Below, one piece after another: positions 13,507 to 27,770 of a stretch of DNA of 64,000 nucleotides (positions are counted from its first letter, which is position 1; the number at the start of each line of letters is the position of its first letter). Below the pieces are notes generated by a model that was not told where the DNA came from, ran no database searches, and worked only from the letters and a program-made list of their open reading frames with translations. This stretch comes from Impatiens glandulifera (Eukaryota > Streptophyta > Magnoliopsida > Ericales > Balsaminaceae): positions 19,938,484-20,002,483 of the forward strand of contig NC_061864.1 of NCBI RefSeq assembly GCF_907164915.1. Reading direction: 5' to 3'. The translations under genes were made by a program, and so were the position numbers.

Positions 13507-13507
<1 letters not shown>

Positions 13508-13599
13508 TGAATGTAGGATACACCATAAATTTGATAGAGCCAAATCAAGAAACCGTTAATAACCGTAAAAATGTGAATCGATAGACAAGTTTTCGTATG

Positions 13600-15101
13600 T
13601 ATATAGAGTGAATTCATTACATGCACGAAGAGAGAGACAGGAAGAGGAAGAGAAAGAGAAGGAAGAAGAAAAGATAATAAAGAGGAGGCCGTAGGAAGAA
13701 ATTCCGGCAGGCTTTCCGATAATCGGTTTCTTTCTATCTCTTTCCTTTCCTTCTCCTCCCTCGCTGGTGTTGTGGCTGATCATCTGACGGAATTCGAACC
13801 GAGATCTTGTTCCATTTCAAGTCTAAGCGGATTTCTCTCGTCTTTCCGGGCTGATTAGACTGTATACACGAACAAACGCCACATTCCTATTCATCTTTTC
13901 AATCCGTGAGTCTCTTTCTTCTGCTCCTTACATCACTTTACATATATGAACTCTTAATTACGATTGTATTGTATTCTCTACGATTGATTTTTCACGAGAT
14001 TTGTAGGAAGAAACGTTTATGCCTGTTTGAAAACTAGGGCGTGATCTCCTATTTTGTATTTAATTGACCTGCAAACAACTGAAACAAGTTAAATTTGCTA
14101 GTTCAGATAGCTAGATCTGGTCTATTGAGACTCCTTCATCCTTGTGTTTAGTGACAATTGAGAAACTGTGAGTTTGTTTGTTCTTTAGTTATGAATTCTC
14201 TGTTATAATCCTGACTTATTTGTTTGCTAACACAAACTAGTTCAGATAGGTATAAATTCTTAAGAGAAATTTAAATGTTTAACCAGCATCTCAATTGAAA
14301 ACAAAGAACTTACTAGATCAGATACCTTCATTCCTATTTTAAATATGTCGAGGTGAGGATCTGTAGTTGTGACGACGTCCATGTTATGAGACTATACTCT
14401 AGGAAAGAAGTCTATCCATGTAATCTATTGCAGAAAGGTGTTCTTTAGTTTTAACATTACATGATTCACAGAGGAGCAGTTCCACTTAATTAAGAAATTG
14501 CTCTTTTTGGATCAACCTGATTCAGGTGAAAGAGTGATTAGCAGTCTGGTTTGACACATAAATGGTTGAAGGCTTATTTTTGTGACGAAGATTTTGATTT
14601 TGATTTGAAATGTGAATATGTTCTTGCTTGACTGCTATGCGAACTTTGGAAGTAAGATAAATCCACACAATCTTAGGATCCCTAGCTTTGTGGATTTGGC
14701 ATGGAACTTGAAACTATTAATTTCAATTCTTATTGAAGTGGAACAGATTTTTTTTGTTTGTTAAATTACCACAAATTGTAGGTAAGAATTAGAAGACTAA
14801 CAATGACAAGTTACTCAAGCTCTTAGGATCTCTTGCTTTGTGAAATTGGAATGGAACTTGAAATGCTTAATTCCAATTCTTAGAGAAGTATTACAGGATC
14901 CGGATCAGATTTATGCTTTGTTTGGTCAAATTACCAACTTGTAGATTAGAAATAAAAGTTGTATAACAAGAGTGATAATTCACTTCATTGTCTTTTTTTC
15001 CTTTATTTTCTCATACTGTTAATTCTTTGCACTCAATCTAATTTCTTATTTGCAGGCTAAACCAAGAAAAGCTTAACTCCTTGTCATTATCCTATTGCAA
15101 C
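13600..15101 (+). promoter_or_regulatory. 5' UTR and long 5' UTR intron of the PPPDE gene
   Basis: A GA/CT-rich leader from about 13600 ends at the donor AATCC/GTGAGT (13905/13906). The acceptor TTTGCAG/GCTAAACC at 15055/15056 leads within 46 bp to the start codon at 15102. The intron is therefore about 1.15 kb, a common arrangement for constitutive plant genes. Inside it, about 14672-14790 and 14822-14940 are diverged tandem copies offset by about 150 bp (CTTAGGATCCCTAGCTTTGTG and CTTAGGATCTCTTGCTTTGTG, minus their ends). Confidence 0.6.
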
Positions 15102-16357
15102 ATGAAGTTTGGATTAAAGAAAGGACAAAAGCCTAAAGCGCTTATAAAATTGGGAAGCACAGCAGTTGCCCCTTCTTCTATATTCCCCAAAGTAACGCCA
15201 GTTGATGACACTTCCCTACAGACCCCAGTTTATCTCAATGTGTATGACTTGACACCAATGAATGGCTATATGTTTTGGGCTGGTCTTGGTATCTTTCATT
15301 CTGGCGTGGAAGGTAAACATCTATTCTTATTTCCTAACACACTGCTTTCCATTTCCTCATGTAAATAGATATGAACCAACATCATTTTCGTTCTATAATA
15401 GAATATCAAATCCTGTTGAACCAAATTGACGAATTCATTCCAACACTAAAAATATTTGTATATAAAAATAGTTGTGCATACTAAATATTTACAGAAATAA
15501 TAATTGTTAAAGTAGGGTTCTCAAAAGACCTTACCCCTTTGACACAAGGTATTATAATTGATTGTTTTCTATTATTAAAGGCTTATTCTTTAGTTCATAT
15601 ATTTGTTTGAATGTAGGAAACTAACATGACTGACTCTACAGTCATGACCTCCCTTTGTGTCAAATATGATCTTATGCAGGAATGTTTTGCCACAAGAACA
15701 AATTCATTAAATTTTCATCTTATTTTTCATTTCCAGTACATGGTGTGGAGTATGCATTTGGAGCTCATAATATTCCAGCTAGTGGCGTCTTTGAGGTTGA
15801 ACCACGACAATGCCCAGGTTTCAAGTTCAAGAAATCTATATTCATAGGAAACACAAACATGAACCCAAATCAATCTAGGAAGTTCATGGAGCATTACTCT
15901 GAGAACTACCATGGCAACACATACAATTTGATTGTGAAGAACTGCAACCATTTTTGCAACGATGTTTGCTACAGGTTAACGGGTAAATCAATACCAAAAT
16001 GGGTTAACCGTCTCGCGAAGCTAGGTAAAGATTGCATTACCCATAAATTTACAATTTATATACCAGTCATTGTTTATTTCTGTTTATATTTGCTTTCATT
16101 GTTGATATTCTTCTTCTTCTTCAGGTTCTTCCCTCAATTGTGTATTACCAAAATCCCTTAAGAATCCGACGTTAATGCAGCAAGAGTCTGGTGACGAAGA
16201 AGCATGGGGACTTCAGAAGGAAGAGGGACTTAAAGGAAGCCATCTTAGTTGTTTTTCGTCCATTTATACAACAAGACGAAAGCCGTTACTGACACCAACT
16301 ACATTACTCTCATGGGAAATGGAGAAACGCGAAAACAGCTCCCTTAAGGAAAGGTGA
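15102..16357 (+). CDS. DeSI/PPPDE-type cysteine protease
   Basis: Three exons, 15102-15312, 15737-16024 and 16125-16357, join in phase to give 243 residues. The PPPDE peptidase domain covers about 41-160. It has TPVYLNVYDLTP, the catalytic His66 in GIFHSGVEVHGVEYAFG and the catalytic Cys140 in LIVKNCNHFCND, the permuted His...Cys order of the family. DeSI proteins act as deSUMOylating or deubiquitinating isopeptidases; the substrate here is unknown. The tail beyond about 165 is polar and variable. The ATG at 15102 is the first in the exon and follows the UTR-intron acceptor. The next gene begins only about 400 bp downstream on the same strand. Confidence 0.92.
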
Positions 16358-16772
16358 TTCTTAATATAACTATTGTCTTTTAATTTAAAAAGCTTGTTTT
16401 TTTGGTTATAAAATCACCTGCTCTTCTAAAAGGTCTCTTATAGCAGCAGCATTCATGTAAGAACCTTAGCAGCTTGTTCCCATTGTCGACAAAGCAATGC
16501 TAGTTTTTCTTATAATTTAAATATAATTGCTTTCATACCAGATTCTGGCATGAGAGAGCAAAAAAAGTGTAACTTTATATACACATGTTGTCTTCTCTTT
16601 TGATGGGTCAATTCATGGGAAATCTAATGTCGCCCTTATTAAATTTTAAAAAAATAATAAATAAAAGTGTCAAAATAATATATATTTATAAAAATCCCAA
16701 ATACAAAAGAGAATTCTTGTCAATTGCGGCGGAAGCGGAGGCCGGAGCCCCATTATTGTAGTGTGTCGATCG

Positions 16773-19846
<3,074 letters not shown>

Positions 19847-19914
19847 TTAAGAAATAGCTACAAGTTAGTTATATCTTCCAAATGGTTGAAGTGTTATTAT
19901 TATTATTGACATCG

Positions 19915-19996
19915 TTTGAAAAGTGTGGTAGTTTCCGGTTATTTTGGTTGAGTTTGAAAAGTGTGGTAGTTTCCGGTTATTTTGGTTGAGTTTGAG
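19915..19996. repeat. 38-bp tandem duplication
   Basis: TTTGAAAAGTGTGGTAGTTT plus TCCGGTTATTTTGGTTGAG is present twice in direct succession just past the METTL4 stop codon, probably in its 3' UTR. Confidence 0.9.
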
Positions 19997-20930
19997 TCGA
20001 GTTGTGCAAATCAGTTTTATTGAACAAGAAATGACTTACTATTCATGTTATCTTTGTGTCCTTTCAGAGTATTGTTGGACTTCATTCTCATATGATGATT
20101 TGACTTGTGATTTTTTTTCCTCCTTGTTTATTGTTTCACTATCTTTATAAAAATATTTGATCTAAGTGTGTTCATGTTAGATTTCTAAAAGCAATTTAAA
20201 ATATTGACATAATTGTTAAAAACAATAAAATAATGTTTCCATTTTTAAAAAATTGAAAAGTATCCGTTAATAGATGTAATTAAGCAATAATGATAATAAA
20301 TTTATTAATAGAGATATATCTAATTGAGCAATATTTTTTAACATTCACTTATTTGAATTTATATTTTAGAAAAAAAAAATCATAGAAATTATATAATACT
20401 AGAAAGATTTCCTGCGATACAAACGGATAAAAATTAATAATATATATTAAAATAAAAAATAAAACGCTTTCATTCTATATTTTATTCACTTCAACAACTT
20501 ATCAATCTCACATATCTCATGAACCTCTTCACATTACACTTTCACTTTAGTCAAACAAATATTTGATTCATATATTTTAATATTTAACATCGTGATCTCA
20601 CACTTTGATCAATCAATTTTTTTATTCATATTTTTTTAATCACTTTCAATTGATATCGACCGGTCTATTATCCATCGGCAACTCACTTCCAGTCACACTT
20701 GGTTAAAAAGTTGTAATTGTTTTTGTGAGGTTGTAAGTTCAAAACATACCTATAACATTTGTAATTTTATATTAACCATTTTAAGTTTATGAGTGGGTCA
20801 ACCTATGATCCGACCCAAGTATCTATTTACTCTCACATATATATCTAAATTAACCACATCTTTCGACCCGCCAATTCAGATACTTTAAAAACTAAGTAAC
20901 ATTATATAATTATATATATATATATATATC
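19997..20930. other. Spacer without a recognised gene
   Basis: AT-rich. A short piece near 20700-20760 (GGTTAAAAAGTTGT, then GAGGTTGTAAGTTCAAA) resembles a decayed tRNA-derived SINE head, but it is too degenerate to call. Confidence 0.35.
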
Positions 20931-21686
20931 AAGGTTTTAAAACCGGCGGTTCAACCGGTCTGACCACGAAACGGTTGGATGGGCGGTCCGATTTTTTACT
21001 TCTATACCGTTACTTTTCGAACCGGTCAAAAACCGGTCCGACCGGACGGTTAAATCAGAAATCGGAACCGGAAATTTCCGGTTAGAAATGTTTCTTTTGG
21101 ATCTGTTATTCTCTCCTCGGTAGGAGACCTTGACTCTAATCCTTTCCGCATCAAGATTCAAGAAGACTGCATTATCGTTTCGTGGTTAAGTGGATGTTTT
21201 GAAAGTATCCAATAACTCTTATCGATTCCTGCTCGTTAAAACTGAAGATCAATAACAACAAAGGAACGAAAAAGTTTATCATTTTAGAAGGGGAGACAGT
21301 GAGATGGGAAGAAGAAGAAAGACAGAGATGAGATGGGAAGAACAGAGAAAGATATAGATGAGAAGAAGAAGAAAGACAGAGATGGGAAGAAGAAAGACTG
21401 AGAAAGATATAGATGAGAAGAAGAAGAAAGACATCAGTCATCAGTCGGCTCTACATCATTTGTTAACTTTATAGATTAAAGTTAAAAAAAAGTAACCATG
21501 GTTTCTTAACCATGATTAAGTTAAAAAATTATATAAGATTATTCATTCAATAACTTGTTTTTTTTTTATTATCTTCTTAAAATCCGGTTCGACCACTGAT
21601 TCAACCGATTCAACCGGTTCAACCGGTCGGACCGAAGTACGTCAAAAAACTGGGTTGATGTTCGGAACGGTTTTCAGAACTTTAAT
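20931..21686. mobile_element. CCGGT-rich MITE in a TA microsatellite
   Basis: The left end AAGGTTTTAAAACCGG and the complement of the right end TAAAGTTCTGAAAACCG form imperfect terminal inverted repeats. Both subterminal regions carry many ACCGGT/AACCGGTC motifs in both orientations (20941-21085 and 21585-21670). TA-repeat tracts border both sides, so the insertion is into a TA microsatellite and the target duplication cannot be delimited. The middle (about 21290-21435) is a purine-rich GAAGAAGAAAGACAGAGATG tandem repeat. No protein is encoded. Confidence 0.7.
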
Positions 21687-22208
21687 ATATATATATATAT
21701 ATATATTAGTTAGTTAAAATGTTGAACTTATAAAATAAAAATAAAAATATTGTTAGTATGGCACTTAAGTAAGCCTTCTATCTTTTCTCAAATATATAAC
21801 GATTGAATTACTTAAAATACACACGATTCTTGATTAAAAAAAATAAAAAATCACAAGTGAAGATTATAACATTGAATTTTACTACTTTCTTACAATATTA
21901 AAAATAATAATAACAATAAATCATATCATGTCTTCAAATTGTTCTCTTTATTTGAAATAATTTTAATAATTATATTTTCTTTTTGTGCTATGTGATAAAA
22001 ATAAAAAAAACTTAAAGTTCATTTTCATAGTCTTTAAAAAGAATAATCAAAATAATACAATTGAATTCATGTTATTATATTTGAATTTTAGTATTAATAT
22101 GATATAAAATTAAATTATAATAACAAATTACATCGAATTTAGATATAGGTTAGTATTTGTTTATATGTTCTGATTAATTAAAATAATATTTAAATTGTCA
22201 AACATCAA
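21687..22208. other. AT-rich spacer upstream of the tRNA gene
   Basis: No gene or repeat is recognised. CAA triplets just before the tRNA (ACATCAA, about 22202-22208) could serve the usual Pol III start context in plants. Confidence 0.35.
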
Positions 22209-22280
22209 GTCGTTGTAGTATAGTGGTAAGTATTCCCGCCTGTCACGCGGGTGACCCGGGTTCGATCCCCGGCAACGGCG
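22209..22280 (+). tRNA. tRNA-Asp (GTC)
   Basis: A 72-nt intronless tRNA. The acceptor stem GTCGTTG pairs with CAACGGC, with discriminator G. The anticodon loop CTGTCAC sits in a CCCGC/GCGGG stem, giving anticodon GTC (Asp). The A box TAGTATAGTGG and the T arm/B box GGGTTCGATCCCC are intact. A T-rich tract (TATTTTTTC) follows directly and would terminate Pol III. Confidence 0.97.
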
Positions 22281-22996
22281 TATTTTTTCGTTATTTTGTG
22301 ATTTTTTCTGCAATATACTATTATTTTGTGGTTGCAAGCAACTCCATTAGAAATAAAATTAACAAATTAAACTGTTAACCTACCATATATGAAAGTCCAT
22401 TTTCCTTGTATTAGTTCATTAATACATCATATTACATACCATATAAAAGGATTTAAATGGTTACATAAAGAACATTATTATCATATCCACCACAATAACA
22501 TATCACATTCAAATAAATAAAATATTTGATATTGTATGAAAGAGTTCAAACACATTATTACTTTATAAATGTCTATTTGAGAATATATGAAAGAGCTCAA
22601 ACACATCATTTATCAATGTCACAAATAAATATATCAACAAATGCCAAACCAAGCTTTTACTTAAATGTTGTAGTATAGTTCAAATATTAAAGGGTCTTAC
22701 TTATAGAATAAAATTTTCATATTTGATTTCTCTAAAAAAAAAAAAAAATTATTGAAGGGATACTTTGGGGATTCATGTTAGCCATGTCAATTATTATTTA
22801 TTTTTTATAATTTTGACATTTATATTCTAGATCTAGAGTTTTAGGTTTACTCTTTAATAATAATATAAAATTCTAATATATTAAAAAAATATATATTATA
22901 TATAAAGACAATTTTATGATAAATTTTTATTTTTCTTTTTATAAAACTACTCATAAGAATATATATGGTAGAGATGATAAATTTTCGGTCCTATGT
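22281..22996. other. AT-rich spacer, nothing recognised
   Basis: Only low-complexity AT-rich DNA with a poly(A) run near 22733; no gene is seen. Confidence 0.35.
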
Positions 22997-23012
22997 TTAA
23001 TTAAATCTCTAA

Positions 23013-23070
<58 letters not shown>

Positions 23071-23272
23071 TGATACAAGCTCTATGAATATTGATTTTCC
23101 ATTTCAAATTAAAATTTGTTTAGTTTGATTTAATGTGAAACTTTTGAGAAGGATTTAGGACTTGTTTGATGTTTGTTTTTATCTCAAAATTCAAACATTA
23201 TCTTATCAATTTAATTAATATTTTTATCCATTTAAATATCAAAATTATCCTATAATTTAATTAAATCTCTAA

Positions 23273-23308
<36 letters not shown>

Positions 23309-23500
23309 TGATACAAACCCTATGAATATTGATTTTCCATTTCAAATTAAAATTTGTTTAGTTTGATTTAATATGAAACTTTTGAGAAGGATTTAGGACT
23401 TGTATGATGTTTGTTTTTATCTCAAAATTCAAACATTATCTTATCAATTTAATTAATATTTTTATCCATTTAAATATCAAAATTATTCTATAATTTTATC
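22997..23500. repeat. 260-bp tandem duplication carrying TA microsatellites
   Basis: Unit 1 (about 22997-23256) and unit 2 (about 23257-23500) align at an offset of 260 bp. Shared landmarks are TTAATTAAATCTCTAAAATA, an (AT)n tract, TTGATACAAGCTCTATGAAT/TTGATACAAACCCTATGAAT, and GAGAAGGATTTAGGACTTG. The AT tract is about 58 bp in the first copy and about 26 bp in the second. Only a few substitutions separate the rest, so the duplication is recent. Confidence 0.92.
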
Positions 23501-25098
23501 ATTTATTTATAAACTATCATTCTCTCACCTAAATCGTATCATTTAAAGTCAAAAATAAATTATTCTTTAAATTTTAAAATCATTATTTTTATTATTATAA
23601 GAAAACTCATACAACAAAAGAATTGTCATCTAAGTTATCCTATTATGCTCTCTAATTGAATTTATAAAATCATTTTAAATCTCTTTTATATATATATAAA
23701 AGTAATAAATTCAATCATTTTAAATCTCTTATATATATAAATAAATAAATAATAGGAAAGAAGTAGAGTTTGTTTAAGTAGTTATTTAAGATTTTTAATT
23801 TGTTTAAGTAGTTATTTAAGATTTTTAATGATTTTTTATTAAAAAAAAATATTATTGAACAAAAAAAAATATTAAAAATTTTTAGTTGGTTAAATTATTA
23901 TATTTTTTAATTTAAAATTTAAGTTTTATATAAATAAAATATATATATATTTTTTAATATTTTAATTAATAAATAAAATTATTTAATAGTTAAAATATAT
24001 ATAATAAAATAATTAAATTTTGAATAAAAGTTTATAAAAAAATATCAATATCAAACAATCTCGTGAGAAAAGGTGTAAAAACATAATAATTTAATATTTT
24101 CCTAAAATAGTAAAATAAATCACTTTAAAATTCAATTAAATCATTATCCAAATAGTCATAAGATTAGGTAAGAAATCCAATTTGGATTACATATAGATAT
24201 AGATTTAGGTAAGAAACCACTCAAATTTAATTTTATTAGGGATTGTTTGGTTTAAAAAAGAAAATTGTATAAATTTTAACTCTATTTAACAATCTAATTT
24301 CTTCCAAACAAATTAAGCAGAAAAATGGATTCCAAACATAACCCAAGTTGCTATCTCATAATGGGCCCACCCTTCTGACTATCTGGTTTTCTGTTACGGT
24401 TGCTTTTGCTTTGCATTTAATGTTATTACCCTTCCTCTCTCTCTTCTTAAATTATACATGTAATATTAATTAAATATAATTATTTTATTTATTTTGAAAA
24501 TAAAGTCAATTAAAAAAATAAAAGTAGGTAAAAAAATAGTCATACCAAAAATGTCTTTTTATTAATAATAATTAGTTGAGACATTTCGTAAGCATAAAAA
24601 AAATAGAAGAAAAAAAAAAAAAAGAAAGAAAGGGCGTTTTCAGTAATTTCACATATCCCACTATGGCGCCGTTGCTTAAACAGTTAAAAACCACGTCACC
24701 ACAAACGATTAACCGCCAGTGGTTTTGCGTAAAAACAGCTTTAAAGGCGGTAAACACAAACATATTTACTGAATGATCATGATGACGTGGCGTGTAATGA
24801 TTGGTTAATATAGTGTCGTCGGGATTGAGATAAATAAACAAAGATACAGTCAAATCATCCTTTCTTTTTCACACTCATGCTCTTGTCTCTTTTTTCTCTC
24901 TCTTGTTTCTCTTTCTTAATTGTGTGCTTCTACTTTCTCTGAAATTCGCGAATTTCCCCCCATTTTCTCATTCCAACACTCTCGAGCTTTTCGAATTCGA
25001 ATTCAGCGATGAACGATCTTTCCATTGAAGTTAATTTCGACTTCTGAGGCTCTTGTTTTACTTGTTTTGTTTTGGGTTTTATAATCGCGAGGATTGAA
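23501..25098. other. Spacer, then promoter and 5' UTR of the SAP30-like gene
   Basis: 23501-24600 is AT-rich with no gene. About 24650-24820 is more GC-rich (CCACGTCACC, TGATGACGTGGCG), with ACGT-core elements of bZIP/G-box type within about 300 bp of the transcribed region. A CT-rich leader (CTCTTGTCTCTTTTTTCTC) from about 24870 runs to the start codon at 25099. Confidence 0.4.
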
Positions 25099-27292
25099 AT
25101 GCTGGAAGCAGTGGAGAGCTCCGTCAATGGTGGGTTTTCTCAGTTGCAGAGCTGTGGAGATAGTAGTGAGGAAGAATTATCTGTTCTTCCTCGTCATACT
25201 AAGGTTATTGTGACTGGTAATAATCGGACCAAATCGGTTCTCGTTGGTCTTCAAGGCGTTGTTAAAAAGGCTGTTGGTCTTGGCGGATGGCATTGGCTGG
25301 TAATCATATCATCTTCTTGATTTCGAGTTCAATTTGGATTAGTTTTTAATAGGTCTGCATAGTTCATATGTTTTCTGATTGCAATGTGGTAGGGTTAGAG
25401 ACTAATGTATGATCTTTCTTATGATTTCTGATAAAAAGGATTCATTTCAGCTGCTGATTCATGGATGATGATTGATTTTAATGACCAATTTTGACTGATC
25501 TTGTATACTAAATTGCTAGTTGTTGTTTTGATTCGAGAAGGTTCCATTTGCATGTCGGCTGTCACTGTTTACCACAAGAATCTTTAGCTTCAATAGGGTT
25601 TCATTAATCCATATGTTAACTATTTCAACTCACTATAGGCTACAAATGATTTGACAAATTGAGCATTTTATATATATGAATAAGCTTATTTCTCAATTAA
25701 TTTGGAATTCATTCCAATTTATTAAGATTGTTTGCTATATATGCATGTAATTACAACTTTCCTTATAATATTGAAAATCTGAAATTGCCTGGTTTTGCAA
25801 TCAATGCACATCATGCTCAAGGGATTTCTTCAAAAGAAGACTAATGTTTTGGATTGTTTTGTTGATATTCAATTGCAGGTTCTCACTAATGGCATAGAGG
25901 TAAAACTACAAAGGAATGCACTAAGTGTGATTGAAGCTCCTACTGGCAATGAAGAAGATGATGATCTTGAATTTGACAATGTCCCATGGAATTGTTCAGG
26001 TATGGCTATTTTTTTGTTTTTGAAAAGAAAAATGAAAATTTCATTATAACAATATATATAGTCAACCCAAAAGTCACATCAAGTATGATAGAAATGCAGG
26101 TATGGTTATTTTAAATCAAATTATTTGATGCCCTGAGATTCCATCTCACCCATTAAATCAAACTTTATATAAAAAAAGTTAGGCTAAAATATATTCTGTT
26201 TATCAAATCTGTCATTTTGATTGTTTAGTGATTCCAAAATATGGGTTTTACCTCTTGACTTGGATTGAACCGAATTTCATCCTTCATATAGTAGTTTTTT
26301 TTTTATCTTTAAATTAAAGTTGAATCTGATATATATTTTACAATAAAAGTGTAAATTTACAGAATGCTTTGAACAGAGGGGGTATATTTTTCAATAATCA
26401 TTCTTGCTTTGAACATTTGTGAAAAGTTGACAGCTTGTTACATTGGATCCAGTTTTCCTTGTAGATAGATATCTTTTGCTTTTATTATTGTTATTTGTTG
26501 ACATGTTAATGGTTGTGTTTTAGTTTTTCCTGCTTTCAAATTTGGTCCCACTGTCCAATATAATTTTGCTTTCTCTTATATGTCTAGCATCTGATGATAC
26601 TCAAAAGTCCCATAGATCAAGGAATCGGTTAAATAAATGGTCAGGATCATCCCATAGGACAATGAGCAGGTCTCTCTCCTACGATTCTCACTCCAAGGGT
26701 TCAGTTTGTGCTCCTCGGGGGTCCATGGTAAGAAAGTTTCATCTTTCTGTTTTCTAGGAGTTAAAAGACTAAATTGTCACTTAGTAGTGAAATAGTAATT
26801 CACTAGGTTGCTTATTAAGCTACTTTGGTTTGTACTATACAGAAGATTGACCTTAGTAGACTAGAGAAGGCTGCATTATGGAGATATTGGCGACACTTCA
26901 ACCTGGTTTGTAACCATGTTCTCTTAAGGCCTTGTTTGATCTTGGGTTATTTGAATTTGTTTTTCAAAATAATCCTTATCCTATCATCATTCAAATCATC
27001 GAAATATGAACTTGTTATGATCTATCTCAATAACTCTTGTAGGTGAATGGCAATGTTCCTAATCCATCTAAGGAGCAGCTTGTTGATGTTGTCCAGAGGC
27101 ACTTCATGTCACAGGTAATATTATTATTGAAGTGTTCATTTTTAGTATATCTTGGTTGGGGTTATGATTAGATTAGAGTATTGATTTGAATGATTTGTTT
27201 TTGTTTTTTGATGGGTGAAGCAATTGGATGAGTTGCAAGTAATAATGGGTTTCTCTGAAGCTGCTAAGAGATTGAAGAAAGTGTGCAAATAA
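25099..27292 (+). CDS. AFR: SAP30-like (AFR-type) histone deacetylase complex subunit
   Basis: Six exons join in phase: 25099-25299, 25879-25999, 26588-26727, 26843-26905, 27043-27114, 27221-27292, giving 222 residues. The N-terminal part has the plant-conserved GLQGVVKKAVGLGGWHWLV at about 50-68. The middle is serine-rich and charged. The C-terminus, about 155-222, is the Sin3-binding domain of SAP30 (LSRLEKAALWRYWRHFNLV, PSKEQLVDVVQRHFMSQ, then a helix ending in KRLKKVCK). Arabidopsis homologues AFR1/AFR2 recruit Sin3-HDAC and restrain FT expression; a similar role is inferred. From memory the Arabidopsis locus At1g19330 adjoins the METTL4-like At1g19340, as here. Confidence 0.9.
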
Positions 27293-27533
27293 TAATATGA
27301 AGAACTGGTCTGGTTGGTTCATTTTACCTAACTAACTGATATAATAATAATAATAATGTGCTAAATCAATCAAAATCTCATCTTTTTTGTAAGATAAACT
27401 GTGTTTTTGTATCCTTTAGTAATTATTATTATTATTATTAGTCATAGCAGACAACTTTGTCTTGGTAATTTGCTAGTAAGTTAAACAAAAGGTAATAGAG
27501 TGTGAGGAACTTTTATTAGCTGTAACTAACTTA

Positions 27534-27566
<33 letters not shown>

Positions 27567-27770
27567 GTAGATAGATATATGAATGATTAATCTCAGAATT
27601 TAGGATTTTGAAGGGGATTTTCACCTCTCCAATTCCTTATTTTAATCATTATTATTGCTCTCTCTATCCCCTTGTAAATGAGTAACTATTAACATTTCTT
27701 TCTCTTCCCATGTATGAATTTAATTTATTTATTTTTAATCAATAATTTTATTTAAATAAAAGCGATTTAC
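27293..27770. other. 3' UTR of the SAP30-like gene and ATT microsatellites
   Basis: The 3' UTR and spacer contain short (ATT)n/(AAT)n tracts near 27345, 27425 and 27535-27567. Confidence 0.6.

Noticed and set aside
25072..25098. Extended start upstream of the SAP30-like gene
   Set aside because: The upstream in-frame stretch has no ATG; 25099 is the first ATG. The same reasoning fixes 15102 and 16773 as starts for the two preceding genes.
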